Source of the DNA: Pseudomonadota bacterium
GTDB taxonomy: Bacteria; Pseudomonadota; Gammaproteobacteria; Pseudomonadales; Halieaceae
Direction: 5' to 3'
Assembly: GCA_030591305.1 (NCBI GenBank)
Contig: JAUVBI010000022.1
Coordinates: forward strand, 1-20,819
DNA: 20,819 bases
Below are positions 1 through 7,286 of the stretch, one piece after another. The position numbers and the translations under genes were made by a program. Positions within the stretch are counted from its first letter, which is position 1. Each line of letters starts with the position of its first letter. The notes beneath the pieces are model-generated. The model made no database searches, was not told where the DNA came from, and was given only the letters and a program-made list of their open reading frames with translations.

Positions 1-536
1 GCCACCCACAACATATAACCATAGATCAATACTGCGGCACCCAGATGCGCAGTGAGACGGTACTGACTGACATGGGGGTCGTTCACCAAGCCACTCTTCA
101 CCATATACCAGCCCAGTAAACCCTGTAGCCCACCCAGGAAGAACATAATGACCAGCTTTGGCATTAAGCCGGCCCGGATACGGCCCTTGAGCGCAAAGAA
201 GACAAAGGGGAAGAAGAAAATAACGCCGATAAGCCTGCCCAGCACACGGTGTAGATACTCGAACATAAAAATAGATTTAAACTCACCCAGATCCATACCC
301 AGATTTTTTTTCTGATATTCGGGGAACAGTTTATATTTCTCAAACACTGTCATCCAGGCCTCTTCTGACAGCGGAGGGATAATGCCGACCAGGGGTTTCC
401 ACTCGACCATGGAAAGGCCAGAGTGCGTTAAACGCGTCACGCCGCCCAGCAATATCATGCCCAACACCACCGCAGAGCAGAAGATAAGCCACATCGCTAT
501 CTGCCGATCATTGCGCATTTTTTCTATCGATCCCAT
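1..536 (-). CDS. ctaA: Heme A synthase, COX15/CtaA family (partial, C-terminus beyond window)
   Basis: Integral membrane enzyme that oxidises the C8 methyl of heme O to the formyl group of heme A for aa3-type cytochrome oxidase. I translated the minus strand from the ATG at 536-534: 178 complete codons are visible and the rest lies off the left edge. Family signatures seen: the stretch GGVTRLTHSGLSMVEWKPL (residues 31-49) just after the first membrane helix (about 13-31), the heme-ligand context EYLHR with His96, GGLQGLLGWYMVKSGL (134-149), and YRLTAHLG with His163. The long linker between helices 1 and 2 is typical of the COX15 (type 2) group. A TTG at 551 would add five residues; ATG 536 is preferred, but neither start has a clear ribosome binding site. 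It is transcribed divergently from uup. Family assignment is firm; only the start is uncertain. Confidence 0.93.
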   Translation of the reverse strand, partial: MGSIEKMRNDRQIAMWLIFCSAVVLGMILLGGVTRLTHSGLSMVEWKPLVGIIPPLSEEAWMTVFEKYKLFPEYQKKNLGMDLGEFKSIFMFEYLHRVLGRLIGVIFFFPFVFFALKGRIRAGLMPKLVIMFFLGGLQGLLGWYMVKSGLVNDPHVSQYRLTAHLGAAVLIYGYMLWV

Positions 537-701
537 CGGTTTCGTACTCAACTTTAGACAAGGATCAAATGATAACCGAAATACCCCCCCAATGGTCGGC
601 ACCCCCCCCTGAAATACCGGGAGTATTCGCCGATCCAGTGATGGTAATACACCCCCATCATGGCGTAGAATGCGCGCCCGAACCCCCACGCCAGTCAGAT
701 A
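537..701. other. Intergenic region between divergent ctaA and uup
   Basis: This 165-base gap must hold both promoters. It has two C-runs (about 583-589 and 602-608) and a 6-base dyad TGATGG (639-644) / CCATCA (655-660). TAGAAT at 665-670 is a reasonable -10 for uup, giving a leader of about 25 bases, but no good -35 stands in front of it. No small gene is supported here; the open frames that cross it are shadows. Confidence 0.4.
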
Positions 702-2600
702 ATGCCCCTACTTCGACTCGACAATGTTGCCCTGCACTACGGAACCCACGTCCTGCTGGACAATGTCGACTTCAGCATACGCAAAGGAATCCGGCTGGGC
801 CTGTTGGGACGCAATGGGGCCGGTAAAACGACACTACTGAAAATTCTGGCTGGCGATATTATCCCGGAGTCGGGTGAACGATGGGTGCGACCCGGCATAA
901 AACTGGCATGGCTACAGCAGAGCTTGCCCGAGGGTAACGAGCAGACCGTATACGATGTTGTCGCCTCCGGGCTCGCCGAGGCGGGTGACCTGCTCAGCCA
1001 ATATCACCACATGCTGCAAGACCCCGATCTCGATATGGATGCCCTGGCGCGTGTTCAGCACAAACTGGAAGCCGTCGACGGCTGGATGCTACAGCAGCGG
1101 GTTGAAACCACTCTTACCCAGCTGCAGCTGCCCGGTGATGCCGCTATGGCCACACTTTCAGGTGGCTGGCGCAAGCGGGTTGCCCTGGCCCAGGCGCTGG
1201 TCAGTGAGCCCGATATCCTGTTGCTGGACGAGCCAACCAACCACCTGGATATTCCCGCCATCCGCTGGCTGGAAGAACAATTACAGAACTTCAATGGTGC
1301 CATTATTCTGATCACCCACGACCGGCGTTTCCTGCAGAATGTGGCCAATACCATCGCCGAGCTGGATAGGGGGTACCTCACCCAGTGGCAGGGGGACTAT
1401 CAGGGGTTTCTGCGCCACAGGGAACACCAGTTGGCCGCAGAAGAGACCGCCAATAAACTCTTTGATAAACGTCTGGCCGAGGAAGAGGTCTGGATACGCC
1501 AGGGAATTAAAGCCCGGCGCACGCGTAATGAAGGCAGGGTACGCGCTCTGGAGGCCATGCGTGAAGAGCGCAGTGCACGCAGAGAGCGTACCGGTAAGGC
1601 CACGTTCTCGACCGATGACGCTGCCAAGTCTGGAAAAATCGTGGTCCAGCTGAAAGACATCAGCCTGAGCTTTGGTGACAAGAATATCATCGAAAATTTT
1701 TCCACTCTCATTCAACGCGGTGACCGAATTGGTATCGTGGGAGCCAATGGTGCGGGTAAATCTACCCTGGTAAAAATTATTCTGGGCGAACTCGAGCCCG
1801 ACTCAGGCGAAGTAAAATTTGGCACCAAACTGGAAGTGGCCTATTCCGACCAATTGCGTGGCCATTTAGACCCCGAGTCCAATTTGATCGACAACGTCTG
1901 CGGCGGCCAGGAATTTATCGAGATCGGCGGCAGGAAAAAACACGCCATTTCCTATTTGGGCGATTTCCTTTTCAGCCCCCAGCGTGTTCGCACACCGGTA
2001 AAAGCCCTGTCGGGCGGTGAGCAAAACAGGGCCATACTGGCCAAGCTATTCAGCAAGCCCGCCAACCTGCTGGTGCTGGATGAACCCACCAACGATCTCG
2101 ATATCGAGACTCTGGAGCTGCTGGAAGAAATTCTCATCACCTTCGAGGGCACTGTGTTACTGGTGAGTCACGACCGGGACTTTATGGACAAGGTGATCAC
2201 CAGCCTGATCGTGGTAGAGGGCGACGGTGTAGTCAGCGAACACGTGGGTGGCTACAGCGACTGGGAAGCCCACGGCGGCCGCCTGCTCGACATACAAGAT
2301 AAAGGTTCGAGTAAAAATAAGTCAACAACAGCACAGGCTGTCGGAGATAAGTTAACTGACCCCGAACCTAAAGCGGCAAAAGCCCGCAAGCTTTCGAACA
2401 AGGAACAGCAGGAGCTGAAAAAACTGCCTGGGCTGATCGAAAAACTGGAACAGCGGCAGCGGGAACTCGAAGACGCGATGGCCCAGCCGGACTTCTATCA
2501 AACGGATCGCGAGAATATTGATGCTGTTACGAAAAAACTCGCAGTAGTTCATGAAGAGCTTGAAGGCGCGATCGAACGTTGGGCAGCATTGGAGGACTAG
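702..2600 (+). CDS. uup: ABC-F family ATPase Uup
   Basis: Cytosolic, soluble ABC-F protein with two ATPase domains and no membrane domain; family members act on the ribosome or on ribosome-associated structures, and Uup is also linked to precise transposon excision. Domain 1: Walker A GRNGAGKT (36-43), signature LSGGW (152-156), Walker B ILLLDEPTNHLD (172-183). An interdomain helical linker (about 235-300, rich in Arg/Glu) follows. Domain 2: Walker A GANGAGKS (347-354), signature LSGGE (436-440), Walker B LLVLDEPTNDLD (456-467). The C-terminal 80 residues are charged and heptad-like, matching the coiled coil that distinguishes Uup from EttA and the other ABC-F types. Length 632 is close to the E. 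coli protein. The ATG at 702 has no obvious Shine-Dalgarno. Its 3' end abuts a large inverted repeat shared with the convergent aminotransferase gene. Confidence 0.93.
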   Translation: MPLLRLDNVALHYGTHVLLDNVDFSIRKGIRLGLLGRNGAGKTTLLKILAGDIIPESGERWVRPGIKLAWLQQSLPEGNEQTVYDVVASGLAEAGDLLSQYHHMLQDPDLDMDALARVQHKLEAVDGWMLQQRVETTLTQLQLPGDAAMATLSGGWRKRVALAQALVSEPDILLLDEPTNHLDIPAIRWLEEQLQNFNGAIILITHDRRFLQNVANTIAELDRGYLTQWQGDYQGFLRHREHQLAAEETANKLFDKRLAEEEVWIRQGIKARRTRNEGRVRALEAMREERSARRERTGKATFSTDDAAKSGKIVVQLKDISLSFGDKNIIENFSTLIQRGDRIGIVGANGAGKSTLVKIILGELEPDSGEVKFGTKLEVAYSDQLRGHLDPESNLIDNVCGGQEFIEIGGRKKHAISYLGDFLFSPQRVRTPVKALSGGEQNRAILAKLFSKPANLLVLDEPTNDLDIETLELLEEILITFEGTVLLVSHDRDFMDKVITSLIVVEGDGVVSEHVGGYSDWEAHGGRLLDIQDKGSSKNKSTTAQAVGDKLTDPEPKAAKARKLSNKEQQELKKLPGLIEKLEQRQRELEDAMAQPDFYQTDRENIDAVTKKLAVVHEELEGAIERWAALED

Positions 2601-2601
2601 C

Positions 2602-2709
2602 CTCATTCTGTCTTCCTTCTTTTCAAGACCGCCTGCCGCAGGGACGCGGCAGACGAGCCTACACGGACGTATTCACGGCGTGTCTTGAAAAGAAGAAAGA
2701 CAGAATGAG
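2602..2709. repeat. Long inverted repeat with structured loop between convergent genes (probable bidirectional terminator/intergenic repeat)
   Basis: The left arm 2602-2629 and right arm 2682-2709 are 28 bases each and pair at 27 of 28 positions (the only mismatch is C2615 against A2696). The 52-base loop carries its own 7-bp hairpin, CTGCCGC (2633-2639) with GCGGCAG (2646-2652). The loop also contains the phrase GACGTATTCACGGCG. The arm ends begin two bases after the uup stop and finish ten bases before the aminotransferase stop. The arms contain T-rich tracts on both strands, which suits a two-way transcription terminator. The loop text resembles intergenic repeats I associate with marine gammaproteobacteria, but that is recollection and not a search. 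Confidence 0.75.
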
Positions 2710-2719
2710 ATGACAGCAG

Positions 2720-3907
2720 TCAAAGAACCTTCGCTACCGCATCAGCCAGGTAATCAATATTCCCCGCATTTACCCCGGCAACATTAATCCGCGAAGAATC
2801 CAGCATATAAACCCCATACTCCTTGCGCAAACGAATCGCCTGCTCCGCGCTTAAACCGAGAAAAGAAAACATACCCTTCTCGTTTTGTATAAAACTGAAA
2901 TCGCGACCCGTGCTCGCGTTGAGCTTGCTAACCAAATCGGCGCGCAGGCCGTTGATTCGTTCACACATACCCAGTAACTCTTTTTGCCACAAGGTATTCA
3001 GGTTTTGGTCCTGCAGAATGCGGCCCGCAATAATTGCACCGTGAGCCGGGGGCATAGAGTAGACCCTTCGGGCCGCTACCATCGCCTGGCTGACCAGAGC
3101 AGTGGCATTATCTTCATCCTTGCATACAAATAACGCAATACCGGTACGCTCCCTGTATAGCCCCATATTTTTGGAACAGGAGGCCGCCACAATCACTTCC
3201 GGCAAGCGGGCAACCAGTGTTCGCAGCCCCGCAGCGTCTTCATCCAGGCCATCACCAAGACCTTGATAGGCTATATCTATAAACGGGACAAAACCCTGTT
3301 GCTCCGCCATGGTGGCAATAGCCTGCCACTGTGAAAGTGACAGGTCTGCCCCGCAGGGGTTATGGCAGCAACCGTGTAATAGCACAACGTCGCCAGCCTG
3401 GGCACGTTTCAAATCCTCAACCATGCCATCAAAGTTAACACTGTGGTCACTGGCCTCGTAATAGCGATAGGTTTCAAAGCTTAGCCCAACACTGCCCAAC
3501 AGGGGGATATGTACAGGCCATGTCGGGTCACTCACCCATACTTTTGTGCCAGGCGCAGCTGCCTGAATAATTTCAGCACCAATACGCAAGGCAGCACAAC
3601 CACCGGGGGTCTGAATACTGCCCACACGCTTATCCGCCAGCGCCGCACTGTTCTTCCCCAACACCAACTCTCGCATTCCCAGGTTAAAGGCCGCATCACC
3701 CACCGGTGGCATATAGGCTTTGGTAGTTTCTTCTGCCATCAACTGCTGCTGAGCCTGCTTTACCGCGTCAAAAACCGGGCAAATGCCTTGTTCATCCATG
3801 TAAATACCGATGGTCAAATCCACTTTGTTTGGATTCGGGTCCGCACGGCAGGCGGCAGCCAGGCCAAGAATGGTATCTTCAGGTAAACGTTCCAGGAATT
3901 CCAACAT
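2720..3907 (-). CDS. Aromatic/aspartate amino acid aminotransferase (AspC/TyrB family)
   Basis: PLP-dependent class I (fold type I, subgroup Ia) aminotransferase moving amino groups between aspartate, glutamate or aromatic amino acids and 2-oxo acids in the cytosol. Visible family residues: CCHNPCGAD with Asn183, the FIDIAYQG motif with Asp211 (pairs with the PLP ring nitrogen) and Tyr214, SCSKN with the Schiff-base Lys246, and YRERTG with the phosphate-binding Arg254. SSRINVAGVN near the C-terminus carries the arginine expected to bind the substrate carboxylate. Length 395 matches the family (about 397). A GGAG lies about ten bases before the ATG. The gene starts 34 bases after the pepD stop and is probably cotranscribed with it, linking dipeptide cleavage to amino acid catabolism. 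Aspartate versus aromatic preference cannot be decided by eye, so no symbol is given. Confidence 0.9.
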   Translation of the reverse strand: MLEFLERLPEDTILGLAAACRADPNPNKVDLTIGIYMDEQGICPVFDAVKQAQQQLMAEETTKAYMPPVGDAAFNLGMRELVLGKNSAALADKRVGSIQTPGGCAALRIGAEIIQAAAPGTKVWVSDPTWPVHIPLLGSVGLSFETYRYYEASDHSVNFDGMVEDLKRAQAGDVVLLHGCCHNPCGADLSLSQWQAIATMAEQQGFVPFIDIAYQGLGDGLDEDAAGLRTLVARLPEVIVAASCSKNMGLYRERTGIALFVCKDEDNATALVSQAMVAARRVYSMPPAHGAIIAGRILQDQNLNTLWQKELLGMCERINGLRADLVSKLNASTGRDFSFIQNEKGMFSFLGLSAEQAIRLRKEYGVYMLDSSRINVAGVNAGNIDYLADAVAKVL

Positions 3908-3941
3908 CTTTAATAATCTCCAGTATTTAACAAATCACTTA

Positions 3942-5384
3942 TTACACTTGCGCGAGAAGTTTGGTCAGAAACTGCCAGAAAGGAGGCACCGTTTCTATCA
4001 GCACTCGCTCGCTGGGAGAATGGGCGCCCCGTATACTCGGCCCAAAGGATAAAATATCAACATCGGGCATTTTGCTCTTGAGAATGCCACACTCCAGACC
4101 CGCATGTATCGCTTTCACCGCGGGGTCGCTGCCAAATAAGGTTTTATGCAGGGCGGATGCCCGTGCCAGTAGCGGGCTGCCAAAGTCGGGCTGCCAACCC
4201 GGGTAACCCACGGATGGATTTATCGTCAAGCCAAAAAGACTGGCCAGCGCCAATACCGACTGCTGCAGCGGCACACTTTGCGCCTCGTTAAAAAATCGGT
4301 AACTGGTTTCGAGAAATAACCCACCCTCCGCCAAACGTATGTTGGCCAGATTAATACTCAGATCCACCAGGCCTGCTGGTTGCTCGAGATTGTAGGACTG
4401 GGCACCGTGGGGCAAGAGAGATATGAGTTGAATAATTTCCCTTGAACCTGCAACGGATAGCACCGCCAAAGGTTCTGCAGCGCTCAATGACAACTCCAGA
4501 GCGTTGTCAGCCGCAGGCAGATATGCCAACCACTGCCGCCGCAACTGCGCCAGAGAATCCGACAGTGCCTGCTCTCCCCCTGTAGGACAGGAAAAAACCA
4601 CCACCCCCTCCCTGGGAATGACGTTATGTGCCACCCCCGCCGTGAAGGAGGCCAGTTGCACACCGTCCACGCCGTGTAAAAACTGCGCGAGCAATTTAAT
4701 GGCATTACCCAACTGTTCGTGTATCTGTATTCCCGAGTGGCCGCCACCCAGACCTTTTATTGATACCGACCAGTACCCTGACTCAGCTGGCGCGGACGCC
4801 GTGTCAAAGGAACGTGAAAACTCCCAGCCGCCGCCACCGGCACAGCCAATGTAGAGCTCATTCCAATCCTCGGTATCGAGATTAAGCATAAGCGAGCCGC
4901 TGAGCATGGAGGCGTCAAAATTTAGCGCCCCGCCCAGACCGGTCTCTTCATCTACTGTAAACAACAACTCCAGCGGAGGGTGCTCCACAGTGGGGTCTGT
5001 CATCAGGGCGAGCGCAGCCGCACAGCCAAGTCCGTTGTCTGCGCCCAGCGTGGTCCTATCAGCTTTAAGCCAGCCATCTTTTACTTCAAGCGTCAGTGGC
5101 TGGGTGTGAAAATCATGTGTCTTGTCCCCGGTTTTCACCGTCACCATATCGAGATGGTTTTGAATAATGACCGTGGGGCGGCCTTCCATCGCGCCAGATG
5201 CAGGTACGCTTACCAGCAGATTTCCCACCTCATCCATGCGCCAGGGGTTTGCGCCTTTCTCGGCCTGGTCGATAACATATTGACGCACCGCTGCCTCCTC
5301 TTTGGAGGGCCGTGGAATCTGGGTAAACTGGTAAAAGTGCTCCCACAAATGGGACGGTTCAAGGGGATAGTTGGTCGGTTTCAT
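3942..5384 (-). CDS. pepD: Aminoacyl-histidine dipeptidase (beta-alanyl-histidine dipeptidase, M20 family)
   Basis: Cytosolic zinc metallopeptidase that cleaves Xaa-His and related dipeptides. It has the M20/PepD layout: metal ligands in IIQNHLDMV (His77), LGADNG (Asp116), DEETG (Glu146 catalytic, Glu147 ligand), NLDTED (Asp170) and a C-terminal GAHSPSERV (His455). An inserted lid domain lies between about 190 and 370. The frame is open up to 5411, but the ATG at 5384 is chosen: it gives 480 residues, has GGAG eight bases upstream, and the start MKPTNYPLEPSHLWEHF matches the usual N-terminus of the family. A perfect TATAAT on the minus strand at 5416-5411 would start transcription near 5404, inside the longer version, which also supports the shorter start. 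The aminotransferase gene follows 34 bases downstream. Confidence 0.94.
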   Translation of the reverse strand: MKPTNYPLEPSHLWEHFYQFTQIPRPSKEEAAVRQYVIDQAEKGANPWRMDEVGNLLVSVPASGAMEGRPTVIIQNHLDMVTVKTGDKTHDFHTQPLTLEVKDGWLKADRTTLGADNGLGCAAALALMTDPTVEHPPLELLFTVDEETGLGGALNFDASMLSGSLMLNLDTEDWNELYIGCAGGGGWEFSRSFDTASAPAESGYWSVSIKGLGGGHSGIQIHEQLGNAIKLLAQFLHGVDGVQLASFTAGVAHNVIPREGVVVFSCPTGGEQALSDSLAQLRRQWLAYLPAADNALELSLSAAEPLAVLSVAGSREIIQLISLLPHGAQSYNLEQPAGLVDLSINLANIRLAEGGLFLETSYRFFNEAQSVPLQQSVLALASLFGLTINPSVGYPGWQPDFGSPLLARASALHKTLFGSDPAVKAIHAGLECGILKSKMPDVDILSFGPSIRGAHSPSERVLIETVPPFWQFLTKLLAQV

Positions 5385-5410
5385 TGGCTGGGCTCCACGG
5401 CTGCGACGCA

Positions 5411-5416
5411 ATTATA
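5411..5416 (-). promoter_or_regulatory. Candidate -10 box for pepD
   Basis: The minus strand reads TATAAT, a perfect sigma70 -10 hexamer, ending 26 bases before the pepD ATG at 5384. Transcription would begin around 5404 and leave a leader of about 20 bases that contains the GGAG ribosome site. No convincing -35 is visible 16 to 18 bases upstream, so the promoter call rests on the -10 and its position. Confidence 0.45.
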
Positions 5417-5508
5417 CCCACCCAGACTACAGCTCGCTACCACCGGCAGCGAATCACCTGGCAACCCTACCCGCTATGCTAAGCTAGCCCCTCAGCGGAG
5501 AGCACCCA

Positions 5509-6084
5509 ATGGACAAACTCTATATAAGCGCACAACAATTGCTGGAGGACTCCTATACTCTGGCGATGCAGGTGTTCGACAGTGGCTATAGACCCGATTA
5601 CATTGTGGGAGTGTGGCGTGGCGGCGCACCTGTGGGCATTGCGGTACAGGAGCTTCTGGAACTGCTGGGTATAAAATCTGATCACATTGCCATTCGCACC
5701 TCTTCATACACGGGCATCGGGCAGCGCAGTCGAACCGTAAAAGTTTATGGCCTGGGTTACATCGTGGACAGAATCTCGCAGGGGGAGTCGCTACTGCTGG
5801 TAGACGATGTATACGACACCGGTTTATCCCTGCAACAGGTTCTTAAGGATATTGAAAGCCAGTGTGCGGGCAACAGGCCAAATATTCGCATTGCCACACC
5901 CTGGTTTAAACCAGCCAATAACCAGAGCGCTAGTACACCTGACTACTACGTGCACGAGTCCAAACAGTGGCTGGTCTTTCCCCACGAACTCACGGGCCTC
6001 ACACTGGAGGAGATTCGCAGACACAAACCAGAGCTCGCGGGCCACATGAATCGCCTTGAACTTTTCCTGAAATCGTCTGACTAA
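5509..6084 (+). CDS. Hypoxanthine-type phosphoribosyltransferase
   Basis: Type I phosphoribosyltransferase of 191 residues, expected to join a nucleobase to PRPP in purine salvage. The PRPP-binding signature LLLVDDVYDTGLS spans residues 95-107, with the paired acidic residues Asp99-Asp100 followed by DTG. The PPi-binding loop is seen at VGVWRGGAPVGI (33-44). The flexible-loop region RTSSYTGIGQRSRTV lies at about 63-77. The C-terminal part, including KQWLVFPHE, is where base recognition normally sits, but I cannot read the base specificity from it; guanine/xanthine or a non-purine base remain possible. The ATG has GGAG seven or eight bases upstream (GCGGAGAGCACCCA before ATG). It diverges from pepD across 124 bases. 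Family confident, substrate uncertain. Confidence 0.82.
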   Translation: MDKLYISAQQLLEDSYTLAMQVFDSGYRPDYIVGVWRGGAPVGIAVQELLELLGIKSDHIAIRTSSYTGIGQRSRTVKVYGLGYIVDRISQGESLLLVDDVYDTGLSLQQVLKDIESQCAGNRPNIRIATPWFKPANNQSASTPDYYVHESKQWLVFPHELTGLTLEEIRRHKPELAGHMNRLELFLKSSD

Positions 6085-6116
6085 AGCTATATAGAAAGGT
6101 GTAGCACATTCTTGCT

Positions 6117-6132
6117 TGTGACATTTATCACA
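6117..6132. promoter_or_regulatory. Perfect CRP/Vfr-type binding site
   Basis: TGTGACATTTATCACA is an exact TGTGA-N6-TCACA palindrome, the consensus for cAMP receptor protein and its relatives. With ten fixed bases the chance expectation in a window of this size is about 0.02. It lies 33 bases after the phosphoribosyltransferase stop and about 93 bases before the ATG at 6218. A TACACT at 6177-6182 or TAGCGT at 6171-6176 could be the -10, which puts the site about 58 to 65 bases upstream of the start of transcription, compatible with class I activation. Confidence 0.6.
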
Positions 6133-6217
6133 GAAAACACGCGTATTTTTTACACCTTTTTTGCATGCGCTAGCGTTACACTTCGCGTGAAGGGAACATT
6201 TTTAAATCGAGTACATT

Positions 6218-6403
6218 ATGACTAGACGCGACGAAGGTAAAACAAGCCTGGTGGAGTTTCTCCGCAGCATCAAATTCACCCACCAAAGCAACACGGTGGA
6301 GGCGGATGGGTGCCCAACACATTTCGCCCACTTTAATCAGCGTAGCCGCACTGCCGGCAAAGACTCCCAGGAAGATTGCCAGCTGATTCGCAGCGCAAAC
6401 TAG
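6218..6403 (+). CDS. Possible small hypothetical protein, 61 residues
   Basis: I do not recognise this protein. It begins MTRRDEGKTSLVEFLRSIKF, is hydrophilic with no signal peptide or membrane helix, and has two cysteines and several histidines. Codon choice looks gene-like, with frequent G or C in the third position, but at this length that is weak evidence. Only GAG lies at a suitable distance before the ATG. In favour: it fills an otherwise empty gap and lies downstream of a perfect CRP-type site. Against: no recognised family. The same transcript could instead be a CRP-controlled small RNA ending near the palindrome at 6420-6439. Confidence 0.4.
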   Translation: MTRRDEGKTSLVEFLRSIKFTHQSNTVEADGCPTHFAHFNQRSRTAGKDSQEDCQLIRSAN

Positions 6404-6419
6404 CAGCGCTTATTGCCCG

Positions 6420-6439
6420 CACACCCTGACCAGGGTGTG
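6420..6439. repeat. Perfect 9-bp dyad, possible hairpin or operator
   Basis: CACACCCTGACCAGGGTGTG has 9-base arms around a 2-base centre. As RNA it would form a stem of about 8 bp with a tight GACC-type loop. No run of T follows (the next bases are TTGACACAACT), so it is not a canonical intrinsic terminator. A second small dyad, TGTGT-TG-ACACA (6436-6447), overlaps its right arm. It lies between the small ORF and cmoA and could end the upstream transcript or bind a regulator of cmoA. Confidence 0.45.
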
Positions 6440-6539
6440 TTGACACAACTCTGCATATACTCGACCTGCCTCTTCACACAAAGACTCATAGCAGCGGGAA
6501 ACCAGTAAACCCTGCCATGGATAGTTTAATTTTTTATGC

Positions 6540-6545
6540 TAAAAT
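6540..6545 (+). promoter_or_regulatory. Candidate extended -10 for cmoAB, implying a near-leaderless mRNA
   Basis: TGCTAAAAT (6537-6545) fits the extended -10 form TGN-TAAAAT. Transcription would start at about 6551-6553, only two to four bases before the GTG at 6555. No Shine-Dalgarno is visible before that GTG. A -35 is not evident, which an extended -10 can tolerate. Confidence 0.35.
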
Positions 6546-6554
6546 TCGCCGACT

Positions 6555-7286
6555 GTGACTACGCTACGAGACAATATCTACGCAAACACCCTGGATGAAC
6601 TCGGGAAATTTGCCTTTGACGACTCGGTAGCCAGCGTCTTCCCCGACATGATCAAGCGCTCGGTACCCGGCTATACCACCATCATCGCCATGACCGGCCT
6701 GCTGGCTGGCCGCTATGCCCCCGCCGGCAGCAAGATTTACGACCTGGGCTGCTCACTGGGCGCCTCAACACTGGCCATGCGCCAACATGTGCACCATCTG
6801 GACTGTGAAATCATCGCCGTCGACAACTCACCGGCGATGCTGCAGCGCTGCAAAAATATTATCGATACCGACACACACGAGTTGCCAGTATCGCTGGTTT
6901 GCGCCAACATCCAGGATGTTGCGATTGAAACGGCCTCGGTTGTAGTGCTAAATTTTACCCTGCAGTTTATTGCCCGCGAGCAACGCGATGCCGTCATCCA
7001 GACCATTTACGATGGCCTGCAGCCAGGGGGCATTATGATTCTGTCAGAGAAAGTGACCTTTGAAGACCCTCACCTCGACGAACTGAATATCGACCTGCAC
7101 CACCAGTTCAAAAGCGCCAATGGCTACAGCGACCTGGAAATTGCCCGGAAGCGAACGGCGCTTGAGAATGTGCTGCGCCCCGAAACCCTGAGCCAGCATA
7201 AACAACGCATTTCACGGGCGGGGTTTTCCAGCTGTGACGTCTGGTTTCAATGTTTTAACTTCGCCTCCCTGATTGCTCTCAAATGA
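6555..7286 (+). CDS. cmoA: Carboxy-S-adenosyl-L-methionine synthase CmoA
   Basis: Converts SAM and prephenate to carboxy-SAM, the donor CmoB uses to make 5-carboxymethoxyuridine at tRNA position 34. Its 243 residues follow CmoA closely: [12 protein letters not shown] (29-40), the nucleotide-binding loop [11 protein letters not shown] (62-72), [23 protein letters not shown] and the C-terminal [14 protein letters not shown]. The only canonical start available is GTG at 6555: an in-frame stop TAA sits at 6540-6542 and nothing between can initiate. There is no ribosome binding site before it. An ATG at 6517 opens a 13-codon frame whose TGA (6556-6558) overlaps this GTG, so translational coupling is a second possibility besides leaderless initiation. 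The TGA of cmoA overlaps the ATG of cmoB (ATGA), so the two are one operon. Confidence 0.95.
   Translation: MTTLRDNIYANTLDELGKFAFDDSVASVFPDMIKRSVPGYTTIIAMTGLLAGRYAPAGSKIYDLGCSLGASTLAMRQHVHHLDCEIIAVDNSPAMLQRCKNIIDTDTHELPVSLVCANIQDVAIETASVVVLNFTLQFIAREQRDAVIQTIYDGLQPGGIMILSEKVTFEDPHLDELNIDLHHQFKSANGYSDLEIARKRTALENVLRPETLSQHKQRISRAGFSSCDVWFQCFNFASLIALK

Noticed and set aside
583..608. C-runs upstream of uup as a phase-variation tract
   Set aside because: The runs are short and lie outside any coding frame or promoter spacer that I can define.
1281..1715. 144-codon minus-strand open frame
   Set aside because: Antisense within uup, whose two ATPase domains are intact.
702..2600. Assignment of the ABC-F gene as ettA
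   Set aside because: The charged C-terminal coiled-coil region and interdomain linker fit Uup, and EttA is about 555 residues without that tail.
4980..5591. 203-codon plus-strand open frame
   Set aside because: It lies almost wholly antisense to pepD and crosses into the phosphoribosyltransferase; its product has no recognisable domain, while both overlapped genes are certain.
6440..6461. TTGACA and TATACT as a sigma70 promoter before cmoA
   Set aside because: The two hexamers are separated by only 10 bases, too short for a functional spacer.
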